Numbered from the stretch's first letter, positions 1 to 8,417 are shown. The stretch: DNA of 64,000 nt from an uncultured Subdoligranulum sp. (GCA_904374465.1 CAJFFY010000008.1:18262-82261), one strand, 5' to 3'. Numbers and translations: made by a program. The notes: a model not told the origin generated them from the letters alone.

Positions 1-309
1 CACCAGTTGGCGGAAGGCCGCTGCCACCGCCGTGGGGTGCGCAGCCAGTCGCAGCAGCCGCAGGGGCACCGGCGTGCCGCCTTTGGCGCCGTTTTCCAGG
101 GCGGTGTTCATCAACCGCTCGTCGGCAAAGGCGAGGGTATGTTGTACCGCCCCTTCCGGCGGGGCAGGAGGGGCGGTACGGCCGTCCCACAGTTCCAGCA
201 GGTGGACCTCATGGCCGGCAGTCAGCAGTTCCCCGGCCAGGCGGCAGGCCAGCAGGGCATTGGCACTGGCGGGGTTTTCCACCCGGTCCAGAATCAGTAA
301 AAATCGCAT
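1..309 (-). CDS. Glycosyltransferase-like protein, N-terminal part (cut by window edge)
   Basis: Reading leftward from an ATG at 309, 103 codons stay open to the window edge, so the gene is incomplete here. The protein opens with MRFLLILDRVENPASANALL and continues with a GHEVHLLELWDG-like strand. This beta-alpha-beta start is typical of the N-terminal Rossmann half of GT-B glycosyltransferases (GT4-like). The start lies 3 nt after the stop of the upstream glycosyltransferase gene, so it is the next gene of the same operon. The acceptor and sugar cannot be told, and the C-terminal donor-binding half is off the window. The gene call is firm; the family is inferred from the N-terminus and context. 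Confidence 0.55.
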   Translation of the reverse strand, partial: MRFLLILDRVENPASANALLACRLAGELLTAGHEVHLLELWDGRTAPPAPPEGAVQHTLAFADERLMNTALENGAKGGTPVPLRLLRLAAHPTAVAAAFRQLV

Positions 310-312
310 GGG

Positions 313-1326
313 TTATTGTCGATCCTTCAAAAATGTACGGCAGACGCGCCGCCAGAGTTTGGGGGTGTGGACGGTGGCCCAGGCGGCCACCCGGATGGCA
401 AACGGCAACCGGGGATTGCGGCCCAGCTGCGGATCCTTGAGCCCTGCGGTGATGCCGATGCTCAGCTCCCCCAGGTGGACCCGGTAGGCGTCGGCGTCGG
501 AGCGGCGCAGGATCATGCTGGCCAGGTAGACCAGCTTTTCGTAGTAAAAGGCGTTGGCCGATTCCTGCAATTGGGGCCAACGGTCCGGGACGCTGCTGCG
601 GATGAGGGTGGCAGCCCGGCGCTGGTCATCGATGCTCTGGGGCGGCAGGGCCCGGTGGCTGGCACTGTCGGCATGCTGGCGGTAATGGTAGCCGGCAAAA
701 TCGCAGAAGGCGCAGCCCGGTGCCCGCAGAAAGGCCTGCCAGTTGGCCAGCAGGTCTTCGTTGTAGGCCAGGTCGTTGTCCAGCATGGCCTCGGTCAAAA
801 GGCCCGCCGCGTACAGTTTGTTCCACAGGCCGTAGTCCACGGCGTGGTCATGGAGCAGTGCCTCCAGGTGTTCCGGTGCCCGCAGGACCCGATAGTCCGA
901 TGGGGCCGGCGACTCGGCCGGCGGGGTGTCGGTAAAGGTGTCGTAGCGGCAGCAGGCCAGCGGCACCGCGGCCTCCCGGGCAGCGGTGTGGAGTGTGCGC
1001 AGGAAGTCCGGGTGATACCGGTCGTCGGCATCGCAGAAGGCCAGCCAGATGGCGCCCTCCGCCCGGGCCCGGCGCACACCGGCTGCCCGGGCCGCACTGA
1101 CGCCGCTCTGGGCCTGATGCAGGGCGATGAACCGGCCGTCGCTGCGGGCGGCTTCGTCACACAGTTCCCCCGAGGCATCGGTGGAGCCGTCGTCCACCAG
1201 GATGCAGCAAAAATCATCAAAACGCTGGGCGGCCAGCGCATCCAGGCAGTCGGGCAGAAAAGCCGCCGCGTTGTGCACCGGCACAATGACGGCAATCTCC
1301 CTGCGGGGCGCGGTGTCGGGGGTCAT
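313..1326 (-). CDS. Glycosyltransferase family 2
   Basis: A 337-aa cytoplasmic GT-A enzyme that should transfer a sugar from an NDP-sugar during surface polysaccharide assembly. Visible motifs are VIVPVHNA (residues 13-20), VDDGSTD (44-50), SGVSAARAAG (74-83) and the metal/nucleotide site CDADD (98-102). No membrane segment is obvious. The start ATG overlaps the stop of the preceding glycosyltransferase (1323-1326, TCAT on the plus strand), indicating translational coupling. It sits third in the PPK2-led operon transcribed from about 3348. Donor and acceptor are not predictable from sequence. GT2 assignment is secure. Confidence 0.9.
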   Translation of the reverse strand: MTPDTAPRREIAVIVPVHNAAAFLPDCLDALAAQRFDDFCCILVDDGSTDASGELCDEAARSDGRFIALHQAQSGVSAARAAGVRRARAEGAIWLAFCDADDRYHPDFLRTLHTAAREAAVPLACCRYDTFTDTPPAESPAPSDYRVLRAPEHLEALLHDHAVDYGLWNKLYAAGLLTEAMLDNDLAYNEDLLANWQAFLRAPGCAFCDFAGYHYRQHADSASHRALPPQSIDDQRRAATLIRSSVPDRWPQLQESANAFYYEKLVYLASMILRRSDADAYRVHLGELSIGITAGLKDPQLGRNPRLPFAIRVAAWATVHTPKLWRRVCRTFLKDRQ

Positions 1327-2438
1327 GCTGTCACCTCCGCATAGCGGCGCAGGTAGAATTCCTGCAGTACGGCGGCACTGGTGTGAATGTCATACCCGGC
1401 CTCCACAGCCTTGCGCCGGGCCTGGGGGTCCCGCCGCAGGCTGGCTGCGGCGATGGCCTGGGCCCAGGCGGCGGGGTCCTGCAAAGGCAAAAAACGTACC
1501 CGGTCGGTGAAGGCGGCGCCCCGGTCGATGGTGTCGGAAACAAAGCAGGGCAGTCCGGCGGTCTGGGCTTCCACCAGCACCACCGGCAATCCCTCAAACA
1601 GGCTGGGCAGCAAAAAAGCGTCCATGGCGTCATAGAACCCCTGGATGTTGCTGCGCACCCCCGCAAAAATCACGCTGTCGCCCAGGTGCAGCTCCCGGAC
1701 AAGCGCTTGCATCTGCTCTATGTAATCGGCGGGACCACCGCCCAGCAGAACCAGCCGGGCCTTGGGCAACCGCTGCCGCACCGCCGCAAAAATCCGCAGC
1801 AGGCCGGGGTGATTTTTCTGGGCGGTGAAACGGCCCACATGGCCAAAGAGAATCTCCTGGTCGGTCACCCCCAGGTCGCCGCGCAGCAAGGCCCGACGCT
1901 GGGGATCCCGGGCGGCGAAGAGGGCGGTGTCGATGCCGTTGGGCACCACGGTAAAAGGATCCTTGCCGAACAGCATTTCGCCCGCCAGCTGGCTGCAGGC
2001 AAACCGGTCAGTCAATCCCGCCGAAAACCGCAGACTCATGAGCCGGTCCAGCGTGCCCACCAGATTGCGCTCGTAGGCGGTGTTATGACTGTGCCCCACC
2101 CGTACCGGAATCCCGGCCCGGCGGGCCACCGTATTGTAAAACATGCCGAACCCGCTGTAATGGCCGTGCAGAATGCGCCATTCGGGATGCTGGGCAAACA
2201 GCTCCCGCAACTGCCGCAGGTACCGGGGCAGATTGTTGTCCTGCCGGACGGTCAGTTTGTAGATTCTGCCGCCCAGCGCTTCGATCTCATCGTCAAAAAA
2301 ACAGGATTTGTTGTAGTGGTACAGAAAGTCAAACTGCACCCGGTCGCGGTCCACGGTACGGTAGACATTCATGACAAAGGTCTCCATACCGCCCGCGTCC
2401 ATGGCGGGCATGACCTGCAGTACACGTATTGGGGCCAT
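1323..2438 (-). CDS. Glycosyltransferase family 4 (GT-B)
   Basis: A 371-aa retaining GT-B glycosyltransferase of the EpsF/capsule type. The N-terminal acceptor loop AGGMETF (15-21), the central VPNGID linker motif and the C-terminal donor-site signature FEGLPVVLVEAQTAGLP are all present. I chose ATG 2438 because it matches the family start (MAPIRVLQVMPAMDAGG) and lies 2 nt after the stop of the PPK2 gene; a longer frame upstream lies wholly inside PPK2. The 3' end overlaps the next glycosyltransferase by 4 nt. Probable role: adding one sugar of an exported glycan on the inner membrane face. The sugar is unknown. Confidence 0.9.
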   Translation of the reverse strand: MAPIRVLQVMPAMDAGGMETFVMNVYRTVDRDRVQFDFLYHYNKSCFFDDEIEALGGRIYKLTVRQDNNLPRYLRQLRELFAQHPEWRILHGHYSGFGMFYNTVARRAGIPVRVGHSHNTAYERNLVGTLDRLMSLRFSAGLTDRFACSQLAGEMLFGKDPFTVVPNGIDTALFAARDPQRRALLRGDLGVTDQEILFGHVGRFTAQKNHPGLLRIFAAVRQRLPKARLVLLGGGPADYIEQMQALVRELHLGDSVIFAGVRSNIQGFYDAMDAFLLPSLFEGLPVVLVEAQTAGLPCFVSDTIDRGAAFTDRVRFLPLQDPAAWAQAIAAASLRRDPQARRKAVEAGYDIHTSAAVLQEFYLRRYAEVTA

Positions 2439-2440
2439 GG

Positions 2441-3313
2441 TCAATCCTCCGCTTCCAGTTGGGTACGGCAATCTTTCAGTTCCGCCAGGGCATCTTCCCG
2501 CAAGCGGGGGTACTGGTGGCAGCACTGGCGCAGGCTGTCCACCACAATTTCGCTGACCAGGTAGCGGGTGTACCACTTCTGGTCGGCGGGCAGGGCATAC
2601 CAGGGGCTTTCGGGGGTGGCGGTGGCGTCGATGACTTCCTGGAAGGTGTCCAGATATTCCGCAAAGTGGGCACGTTCCTTCACATCACTGAGGGAAAACT
2701 TCCAGTTCTTGGCGGGGTTGTCAATCCGCTGCAAAAACCGCTTTTTCTGTTCCTCCTTGGATACATGCAGGAAAATCTTTACGATGCGGTAGCCGTTGTC
2801 GTACAGGTACTGCTCGTAGTGCCGGATCTGGCGGTACCGCTTCTGGAAGAATTCCTTTTTGCTGCCCTCCTGTGTGCGGGGCGGCATCTTGTAGGTCTTT
2901 TGCAGGTCGTGCACCTGTACTACCAGCACATCCTCGTAATAGCTGCGGTTGAAGATGGCAATGGACCCACGGGACGGCAGCGCCTTGTGGACACGCCACA
3001 AAAAGTCGTGGCTGAGCTCCTCGCTGTTGGGCTGTTTGAAGCTGGTCACCCGCACGCCCTGGGGGTTCAGTCCGCCCATCACATGCTTGATGGTGCTGTC
3101 CTTGCCGGCGGCGTCCAGCGCCTGCAGCACAAAAATCAGCCCTTCCCGTCCGTCAGCGTACAGGGCATCCTGCAAGGCAGCCATTTCCTCCAGGTTGCGG
3201 GCCGTCTTGGCCAGAATCTTTTCCTTGTCCAGATCATCCTGTTTTCCGTCGCAGGGCAGGGCGCGCAGGTCACAGGGATGCGAGCCGTCAAAGCGATACC
3301 GATCCGCTTTCAT
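2441..3313 (-). CDS. Polyphosphate kinase 2 family protein
   Basis: A 290-aa PPK2-family phosphotransferase, which moves phosphate between polyphosphate and nucleotides (NMP, NDP or NTP depending on class). The Walker A-like loop LDAAGKDST is at residues 66-74 and the lid/Walker B segment FNRSYYEDVL at 121-130, with R/K-rich stretches suited to polyphosphate. ATG 3313 has a GGAGGTG ribosome site. A promoter (TTGCAC-17-TATACT) lies at 3348-3376, so this is the first gene of the operon, 2 nt from the first glycosyltransferase. Recharging nucleotides for sugar-nucleotide supply is a reasonable inference from that context but is not shown. The nucleotide class cannot be decided by eye. Confidence 0.9.
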   Translation of the reverse strand: MKADRYRFDGSHPCDLRALPCDGKQDDLDKEKILAKTARNLEEMAALQDALYADGREGLIFVLQALDAAGKDSTIKHVMGGLNPQGVRVTSFKQPNSEELSHDFLWRVHKALPSRGSIAIFNRSYYEDVLVVQVHDLQKTYKMPPRTQEGSKKEFFQKRYRQIRHYEQYLYDNGYRIVKIFLHVSKEEQKKRFLQRIDNPAKNWKFSLSDVKERAHFAEYLDTFQEVIDATATPESPWYALPADQKWYTRYLVSEIVVDSLRQCCHQYPRLREDALAELKDCRTQLEAED

Positions 3314-3347
3314 GGAAGAACCACCTCCGAAAGGTATATATAAAATT

Positions 3348-3376
3348 AGTATAACCGTTTTTGGGGTTTTGTGCAA
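3348..3376 (-). promoter_or_regulatory. Sigma-A promoter of the PPK2/glycosyltransferase operon
   Basis: Read on the minus strand: TTGCAC (plus 3371-3376), a 17-nt spacer, then TATACT (plus 3348-3353). It lies 35 nt upstream of the PPK2 start. Confidence 0.75.
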
Positions 3377-3388
3377 CCGCAGGCCAAG

Positions 3389-3418
3389 AAAAAAGCCCTT
3401 CCCCCGTGGGGGAAGGGC
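3389..3418 (-). terminator. Intrinsic terminator after the Cys-rich membrane protein gene
   Basis: GCCCTTCCCCC / GGGGGAAGGGC with a 2-nt apparent loop, followed on the minus strand by six T. It ends the small gene at 3424-3591 just before the PPK2 operon promoter. Confidence 0.85.
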
Positions 3419-3423
3419 CGTGG

Positions 3424-3591
3424 TTACGGTTTGTCGGAATCTTTGGGTTTGGGGCTGGTGCATTTGTTGTGGCAGCTGGCGCAGTTACCGCCGCAGCCGC
3501 CCTGCCAACCACCGTTCTGGCTGATGAAAAGCACCGCCAGGGCCAGCAATACAAACACGATGACCAGCACAAGGATACTTGCAAAGGACAT
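3424..3591 (-). CDS. FeoB-associated Cys-rich membrane protein (small)
   Basis: A 55-aa protein with one N-terminal membrane helix (ILVLVIVFVLLALAVLFI, about residues 6-23). A short Gly/Cys-rich tail follows, GGCGGNCASCHNKC, then a polar end PKPKDSDKP. This layout matches the family often encoded beside the ferrous iron transporter FeoB, whose role is unclear but may be metal handling. No feoB is present in this window. ATG 3591 follows a GGAGGT site, its promoter is TTGCGC-17-TATACT at 3634-3662, and it is closed by its own terminator, so it is transcribed alone. The family name rests on pattern recognition. Confidence 0.7.
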   Translation of the reverse strand: MSFASILVLVIVFVLLALAVLFISQNGGWQGGCGGNCASCHNKCTSPKPKDSDKP

Positions 3592-3633
3592 GGTTTTTAC
3601 CTCCGTAAGGGCTGGTGCGCCCTTTCTAGATTC

Positions 3634-3662
3634 AGTATAACACAGCAGGGGAAGGTGCGCAA
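3634..3662 (-). promoter_or_regulatory. Sigma-A promoter for the Cys-rich membrane protein gene
   Basis: Minus strand TTGCGC (plus 3657-3662), 17-nt spacer, TATACT (plus 3634-3639). Confidence 0.7.
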
Positions 3663-3714
3663 GTGCATAACAGGCCGTAAACCGGCCATACTATCGGCAA
3701 GGAGGTGAACCGAA

Positions 3715-3870
3715 ATGGAGAATACCAACGTTACCTGCGATGTCTGCTCCTGCGCGTACAACCAGAACGGCTGTTCGTGCAACCTGGATGCCATCAAGAT
3801 CACCGAGCATTCCGACACCAACCAGGGCATCGACAATCCGCACTACTGCCAGAGCTACCGTCAGCGCTGA
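3715..3870 (+). CDS. DUF1540 domain protein
   Basis: A 51-aa Cys-rich protein beginning MENTNVTCDVCSCAYNQNGC and ending HYCQSYRQR. Cys residues at 8, 11, 13, 20, 22 and 46 fit the DUF1540 family, a common small metal-binding-looking domain of Firmicutes with no known function. The ATG has a strong AAGGAGGTG site (about 8 nt spacing). It stands alone between a divergent small gene and a strong bidirectional terminator. No membrane segment or signal peptide is present. Confidence 0.8.
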   Translation: MENTNVTCDVCSCAYNQNGCSCNLDAIKITEHSDTNQGIDNPHYCQSYRQR

Positions 3871-3893
3871 TGCGCCGGCAATAAGGGACGCGC

Positions 3894-3934
3894 AAAACGG
3901 GCGGCCGGGAAAATTCTTCCCGACCGCCCGTTTT
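3894..3934. terminator. Bidirectional intrinsic terminator
   Basis: AAAACGGGCGG pairs with CCGCCCGTTTT around an inner stem (GGGAA/TTCCC), giving T-runs on both strands. It ends the DUF1540 gene and the convergent two-component operon. Confidence 0.9.
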
Positions 3935-3942
3935 GTATGCGT

Positions 3943-4482
3943 TTAAGACCCGAACAGTGAGCCCAGCCCGCCGCTGACCAGGTTGCTGATGGACTGTACC
4001 TGGGTTTGCAGCTTGTTGACGCTGTCCATCAGGGTGGGCAAGCCGTCCAGCACCTGATTCAGCGCATCCACGTCGATGCGTTTCAGCTGCTCGGTAATCT
4101 CCGGCAGGTCCTGCATCATATTGTCCAGTTCTTCCGGATCCAGGGTGTTCAGGCTGTTCTGCAGCGTCTGCACCAGCTCGTTGACCTGGGCGGTGGAGTC
4201 CATGACCTGGTGGTAGGCGATGCGGGAATAGTACCAGAATCCGCCCAGCGCAACCAGCAGTACCACCGTGATGGCGATGCTCAGCATCATGCGCAGCCGC
4301 TGGTTTCGCATGATGTTGCGGTTCTGCCGATCCTGCAGTTCCAGCTGGGCTTCAATGCGGTTGAGTTGGGCTTTCAGGTCGGCGGCATCCAGTTTGCCGT
4401 CGCCGGTTTCGTCGTTGTGGGCGGTCAGGTCGGCCACCCGTTTTTGCAGTTGTTCATCCATGGCGCGGTTGATCTTATCCAT
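3943..4482 (-). CDS. Coiled-coil membrane protein of unknown function
   Basis: A 179-aa protein I cannot assign to a family. Residues 1-68 are charged and Gln/Arg-rich (probable coiled coil), 69-86 form one membrane helix (LSIAITVVLLVALGGFWY), and the remainder is Leu/Asp/Gln-rich with heptad spacing, ending VSGGLGSLFGS. ATG 4482 has a GGAGGT site with 8-nt spacing. It starts 18 nt after the stop of the sensor kinase and is the last gene of that operon, so it may act with or be co-regulated by the kinase. The topology is visible; any role is a guess from context. Confidence 0.75.
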   Translation of the reverse strand: MDKINRAMDEQLQKRVADLTAHNDETGDGKLDAADLKAQLNRIEAQLELQDRQNRNIMRNQRLRMMLSIAITVVLLVALGGFWYYSRIAYHQVMDSTAQVNELVQTLQNSLNTLDPEELDNMMQDLPEITEQLKRIDVDALNQVLDGLPTLMDSVNKLQTQVQSISNLVSGGLGSLFGS

Positions 4483-4500
4483 CGCGTAGTACCTCCAGGG

Positions 4501-6021
4501 TCAAGGATTGGGTTGTTGACGGGTATCCTGCATGGTGAACCAGAAGGTGGAACCCTGGCCCACGGCGCTGTTGACGCCGAAGGCAAAGCCATGCTGCTGC
4601 AGGATCGCCTTGGTGATGGAAAGCCCCAGCCCGGTGCCGGTTTTGCCGGCATCCTGGCGGGCGCGGTAATAACGGTCAAACAGGTGGGGCAAATCCTCGG
4701 GTGGAATACCGGGACCGTGGTCTTCCACCTCCACGCGGCAGCCCTTTTCCAGCGGCAGTACCCGCAGCACCACAACGCCGTCCTCGCCGATGTGGTGGAA
4801 GGCATTGCCCAGCAGATTGTGCAGCACCCGCTCCATCATGGCCGGATCGGCACTGACGGGGGCGGCGTGGTCGGCTTCCAGACGCAGCGTCCAGTGGTTC
4901 TGGTCGCACAGGGCGTCGTACCGGCCCGCCACCTCAAAGCAGAGTTCACTCATATCAAAGTCCACCAGGTTGGGCTTTTCGGAGCCGTTCTGTACCTTGC
5001 TCAGCTCCATCACGCTGTTGACCAGGGCCGAAAGGCGGTCGGTTTCATCCACAATGATATTGCACTGTTCGGTGCGCTTTTCCGCGTCGGTACCGGTCAG
5101 GTCCCGCACGGTCTCGGCATAGCCCTTGATTAAGGTCAGCGGTGTGCGCAGGTCATGGCTTACGTTGGCCAGAATATCCTTTTCCAGCTGGGCGCTGCGT
5201 TTGACTTCCGAGGCCATGTGGTTGAAATCTTCCGCCAACCGGCCAATCTCATCCCGGTGCACCACCGAGATCTGGACATCGTAGTTGCCAGAAGCGATTT
5301 CCTGGGCACCGGCGGAAAGCCGCTCGATGGGGCGGGTGAACCAGCGGCTGAACAGCATGGCGAACAGCAGATCCAGTACCAGCAGGAAGAGCGCCAGCGG
5401 AATCAGAATGGAGCGCAGCACTTCGGCGGCGGTGGAAATCTGTGCCAGACTGGTGGAGATGATGACGCCGTATTTGCCGTCGGCGGACAGAGAACCCACC
5501 AGCATCTGTTGGCTGGAACTGGAGCGGACCACCTCGAACAGACTGCCGTTCAGGAAGAGTTTCTGGCGCATCTGGATGACCACGGCGGTGTTGACATTGT
5601 AGCCGAACTCCCCTGTGAATGCACCGGTGCTTTCGTGGAGCAGGCAGGGGTACATGCTTTCGTAGGCTTTGAGGCAGCGCAGGGTCGAGTCGCTGAAATC
5701 CACACAGCAGCCATCCACATTGATGGCCTTTTCCCGGAAGGTATCGCTCAGGTTCTGCCAGAAATCGGTGTTCAGCGCCAGCACGCCAAAGTCCCGGGTG
5801 GCGATGGGGGCGTCGCTCTGGTCGATGAGGGCCACAATGGCCGTTGCTTTGTTTTCCAGTTTGCGGCGGATGGTGCGGTTGTACTGCGGCACCAGCGCAT
5901 AGGTGATCACGCCCCATACCAGCGCCAGTGTCAACAGCGTCATGAGGCCGATGCAAAGCATCAGCTGCCAGCGTATGCTGACCACAAACCCCCGCCGTTT
6001 TTGAGGGGCAGAAGATTTCAA
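4501..6021 (-). CDS. Sensor histidine kinase (HAMP-HisKA-HATPase)
   Basis: A 506-aa membrane kinase that should phosphorylate the response regulator encoded just upstream. Membrane helices are at about 19-41 and 203-225, enclosing an extracytoplasmic sensor of about 160 residues. A HAMP linker follows (about 226-278). The H-box VSHDLRTPLT has the phospho-acceptor His289, the N-box is NLLGNAFHH (401-409), G1 is DHGPGIP (433-439) and G2 is GTGLGLS (461-467). All catalytic boxes are intact. The sensor domain carries several Cys (105, 106, 116, 126) that could form disulfides. The stimulus is unknown. It starts 17 nt after the regulator gene. Confidence 0.93.
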   Translation of the reverse strand: MKSSAPQKRRGFVVSIRWQLMLCIGLMTLLTLALVWGVITYALVPQYNRTIRRKLENKATAIVALIDQSDAPIATRDFGVLALNTDFWQNLSDTFREKAINVDGCCVDFSDSTLRCLKAYESMYPCLLHESTGAFTGEFGYNVNTAVVIQMRQKLFLNGSLFEVVRSSSSQQMLVGSLSADGKYGVIISTSLAQISTAAEVLRSILIPLALFLLVLDLLFAMLFSRWFTRPIERLSAGAQEIASGNYDVQISVVHRDEIGRLAEDFNHMASEVKRSAQLEKDILANVSHDLRTPLTLIKGYAETVRDLTGTDAEKRTEQCNIIVDETDRLSALVNSVMELSKVQNGSEKPNLVDFDMSELCFEVAGRYDALCDQNHWTLRLEADHAAPVSADPAMMERVLHNLLGNAFHHIGEDGVVVLRVLPLEKGCRVEVEDHGPGIPPEDLPHLFDRYYRARQDAGKTGTGLGLSITKAILQQHGFAFGVNSAVGQGSTFWFTMQDTRQQPNP

Positions 6022-6038
6022 ACTTCCTGCACTCCTTT

Positions 6039-6722
6039 TTACAGGGTGTCGGGATCGAACTTATAGCCGATACCCCACACCGTCACAATGTAGTTGCGGC
6101 AAGGTCCCAGGTGGCCGCGCAGCATCTTGATGTGGGTGTCCACCGTGCGGTCCTCGCCGTAATAGTCGTAGTTCCAGACCTTCTGCAAAATCTTTTCCCG
6201 GCTCAGGGCAATGCCCTTGTTGCTGACCAGAAAGACCAGCAGGTCAAATTCTTTGGGCGTCAGGGGGGCTTCCTGCCCGGCAATCTTTACGGTATGACTG
6301 GCTGTGTCGATCTGCAGATCACCGAACACATAGTTGCCCTGGTTTTCCTCGGTCTTGGGCATGGTGCGGGCCAGCACGGCCTTGACACGGGCCACCAGTT
6401 CCCGGGGAGAGAAGGGTTTGACCACATAGTCGTCGGCGCCGCCTTCTAAACCGGCCAGTTTGTCGTACTCTTCGCTGCGGGCCGTCAGCATGATGACGGG
6501 GGTCATGATCTTGCGGGTACGCATCTCCCGCAGGCAGGTCATACCGTCCATAAAAGGCATCATGATGTCCAGAATGACCAGATCGATGCCGCCCTGGGCC
6601 AGGGCGCTCAGCGCCGCAGCGCCGTCGCCGGCCTCCTCGCAGGTGAAACCGGCATATTGCAAATGCTCGCGGATCAGATCCCGGATCCGCGGTTCATCGT
6701 CCACGACCAAAATTTTTGCCAT
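6039..6722 (-). CDS. OmpR/PhoB-family response regulator
   Basis: A 227-aa DNA-binding response regulator. The receiver domain has the acidic pair D9/D10, phospho-acceptor D52, T80 and K102. The C-terminal winged helix (about 130-225) includes LTPKEFDLL and the recognition region EDRTVDTHIKMLR. ATG 6722 has an AAAAAAGGAGG site. It is the first gene of the operon with the kinase and the coiled-coil membrane protein, divergent from the glycerophosphodiesterase gene. I could not find a clear operator in the 177-nt intergenic region. The targets cannot be read from the sequence. Confidence 0.95.
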   Translation of the reverse strand: MAKILVVDDEPRIRDLIREHLQYAGFTCEEAGDGAAALSALAQGGIDLVILDIMMPFMDGMTCLREMRTRKIMTPVIMLTARSEEYDKLAGLEGGADDYVVKPFSPRELVARVKAVLARTMPKTEENQGNYVFGDLQIDTASHTVKIAGQEAPLTPKEFDLLVFLVSNKGIALSREKILQKVWNYDYYGEDRTVDTHIKMLRGHLGPCRNYIVTVWGIGYKFDPDTL

Positions 6723-6784
6723 AAAGTCGGCCTCCTTTTTTCACACTCTCTATTCTAACACAATATTCTTTCTGCGTGGCGAAA

Positions 6785-6813
6785 TTGTGAAAACTTTTGA
6801 AAATAATTATAAA
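6785..6813 (+). promoter_or_regulatory. Sigma-A promoter for the glycerophosphodiesterase gene
   Basis: TTGTGA (6785-6790), 17-nt spacer, TATAAA (6808-6813), in an A/T-rich stretch between the divergent genes. Confidence 0.6.
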
Positions 6814-6899
6814 ATTTCCGGGGCCGGTATTTCTTGCCACCGCCCCGCATTGCAAACCAACCGGGGATGCGGTAAAATAAAAAAGAGGTGATAGATGGT

Positions 6900-7760
6900 A
6901 TGTTGCTGATCCTGCTGTTGCTGCTGGCATTGCCTGTGTTGCTGGTGGCGCTGGTGTTGTTTCTGGTCTGGCCGGGGACGCCCCGTGCGGCGCTGCGTCA
7001 GCCCTTCTGCGGGCGCAGCTATGCCCACCGGGGACTGTTCGGTACCCAGCAGCGCCCGCCGGAAAACAGCCTGCCTGCCTTTGCCGCGGCGGCCCGCAGC
7101 GGCTACGGCATTGAACTGGATGTGCAGTTTACCAAGGACCGCCAACTGGTGGTTTTTCACGATGATACGCTGGACCGTATGACATCCGCCCGGGGCGGGG
7201 TGGACAGCACCCCCTGGCCGGTAGTCTCGACCCTGCCGCTGGCGGGCAGCGGGGAACATGCCCCCCTGTTCAGCGAGGTGCTGCGCACGGTGGCCCGGGC
7301 CAACCCGGCCACCCCCCTGATTGTGGAAATCAAGAGCCGCTACGAGTACAAGGGCCGCTACCTGGTGGAATTGTGCCGGGCGGTGCTGGGGGCGCTGAAA
7401 AACTATCCCGGGCCCTACTGTATCGAGAGTTTTGACCCCCGTGTGGTGCGGCTGGTCCGGGTGATGGCACCCGGCGTGGTGCGGGGCCAGCTGGTGGACA
7501 GCTACCGCAACCACCGTATCTACGGCACGGCGGCCCTGCCTGCTTACTTATTGTCCCACTGCTTCGGCAACCTGCTTGCCCGGCCGGACTTCATCGCCTG
7601 GTGCCCCGACAAACGCAACTGGGCCATCCGGCTCTGTGCGGCCCTGGGGGCCATGACGGTCATGTGGACGGCCATGCCGGGACATGACATTGCCCGGCTG
7701 GAACGGGACAATGATGCGGTGATCTTCCAATGGTACGACGCTCAGCCCAAGTATAAATAA
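6900..7760 (+). CDS. Membrane-anchored glycerophosphodiester phosphodiesterase family protein
   Basis: A 286-aa enzyme of the GDPD TIM-barrel family, which hydrolyses glycerophosphodiesters to glycerol-3-phosphate and an alcohol. A long N-terminal hydrophobic helix (residues 1-24) anchors it to the membrane. The catalytic set is visible: HRG at 43-45, PEN at 54-56, E72-L-D74, and H87 in VVFHDDT. ATG 6900 is preferred because AGAGGTG (6884-6890) sits 9 nt upstream; a GTG at 6888 lies inside that ribosome site. No lid domain beyond the core is evident. It may act on lipid or teichoic-acid fragments, but the substrate is not determined. Confidence 0.88.
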   Translation: MLLILLLLLALPVLLVALVLFLVWPGTPRAALRQPFCGRSYAHRGLFGTQQRPPENSLPAFAAAARSGYGIELDVQFTKDRQLVVFHDDTLDRMTSARGGVDSTPWPVVSTLPLAGSGEHAPLFSEVLRTVARANPATPLIVEIKSRYEYKGRYLVELCRAVLGALKNYPGPYCIESFDPRVVRLVRVMAPGVVRGQLVDSYRNHRIYGTAALPAYLLSHCFGNLLARPDFIAWCPDKRNWAIRLCAALGAMTVMWTAMPGHDIARLERDNDAVIFQWYDAQPKYK

Positions 7761-7821
7761 ACATATCCGGCGCAGTCCCCGCATATCCTTGCATGGAATG
7801 GATGACAAGGGGGCTGCGCTT

Positions 7822-8373
7822 ATGTTTTTGTGTACGGTGACCAAACCCGGTTTGCGGCAGGCGGGTGCGCTTGCCCTGTGTGCGGTGTGTTTGTGCGGTA
7901 CCATCGCGGCGGCGGTACATTTTTCTGGCGACGTGGTGACGGCCGGGGCCGATGCCACGCCGGGCATCGAGACCACCCAGGACATCGGCACCTATTTTAC
8001 CGGTTACGGCTTTGAGACGGACCTGTCCACCGCCGCGGTGGATAAGGTCAAGATCCCCAAAAAGTGGGATGACAGCTTTACGGCCTTCAACCAGGTGGTG
8101 CAGGAGAGCGACCTGGATCTTTCCGACTACAAGGGCAAGACGGTGGAAAAGTGGACGCTGCTTTGCCCGGCTCTTTCCACCGGGGAGCAGGACACCTACT
8201 GTGTGCTGCTGGTCTATAAGACCAAGGCCATCGGCGCCTATCTGCTGCAGAAACCTTCCGGGGAGGTGACCGGCCTGATCACGGCGGCCAAGGCCAGTGC
8301 CGAGGCAGCCGCTGCCCAGGAGGAAACCCAGGCCACGGCGGCAGAACCGGAAATCGAATATCCCACCGAATAA
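7822..8373 (+). CDS. DUF4830 domain protein, membrane-anchored
   Basis: A 183-aa protein with an N-terminal signal-anchor (about residues 11-33, LALCAVCLCGTIAAAVHF) and an extracytoplasmic domain. The domain contains IPKKWDDSFTAFNQVVQESD and LDLSDYKGKTVEKWTL, which I recognise as the DUF4830 pattern; its function is unknown. The tail is Ala/Glu/Thr-rich and of low complexity. ATG 7822 has AAGGGGG 8 nt upstream; ATG 7798 and TTG 7789 are possible but less well placed. It lies 61 nt after the phosphodiesterase gene and probably shares its transcript up to the terminator at 8386. Confidence 0.75.
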   Translation: MFLCTVTKPGLRQAGALALCAVCLCGTIAAAVHFSGDVVTAGADATPGIETTQDIGTYFTGYGFETDLSTAAVDKVKIPKKWDDSFTAFNQVVQESDLDLSDYKGKTVEKWTLLCPALSTGEQDTYCVLLVYKTKAIGAYLLQKPSGEVTGLITAAKASAEAAAAQEETQATAAEPEIEYPTE

Positions 8374-8385
8374 ACCGGACCAAAA

Positions 8386-8417
8386 CAAAAGGCCGGACCC
8401 GTCAGGGTCCGGCTTTT
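8386..8417. terminator. Bidirectional intrinsic terminator
   Basis: AAAAGGCCGGACCC-GTCA-GGGTCCGGCTTTT. It serves the DUF4830 gene (plus) and the end of the nonulosonic acid operon (minus). Confidence 0.9.

Noticed and set aside
3289..3463. Longer N-terminus for the PPK2 protein
   Set aside because: The upstream codons run through the promoter and the terminator of the neighbouring gene. ATG 3313 has a strong ribosome site and the family start.
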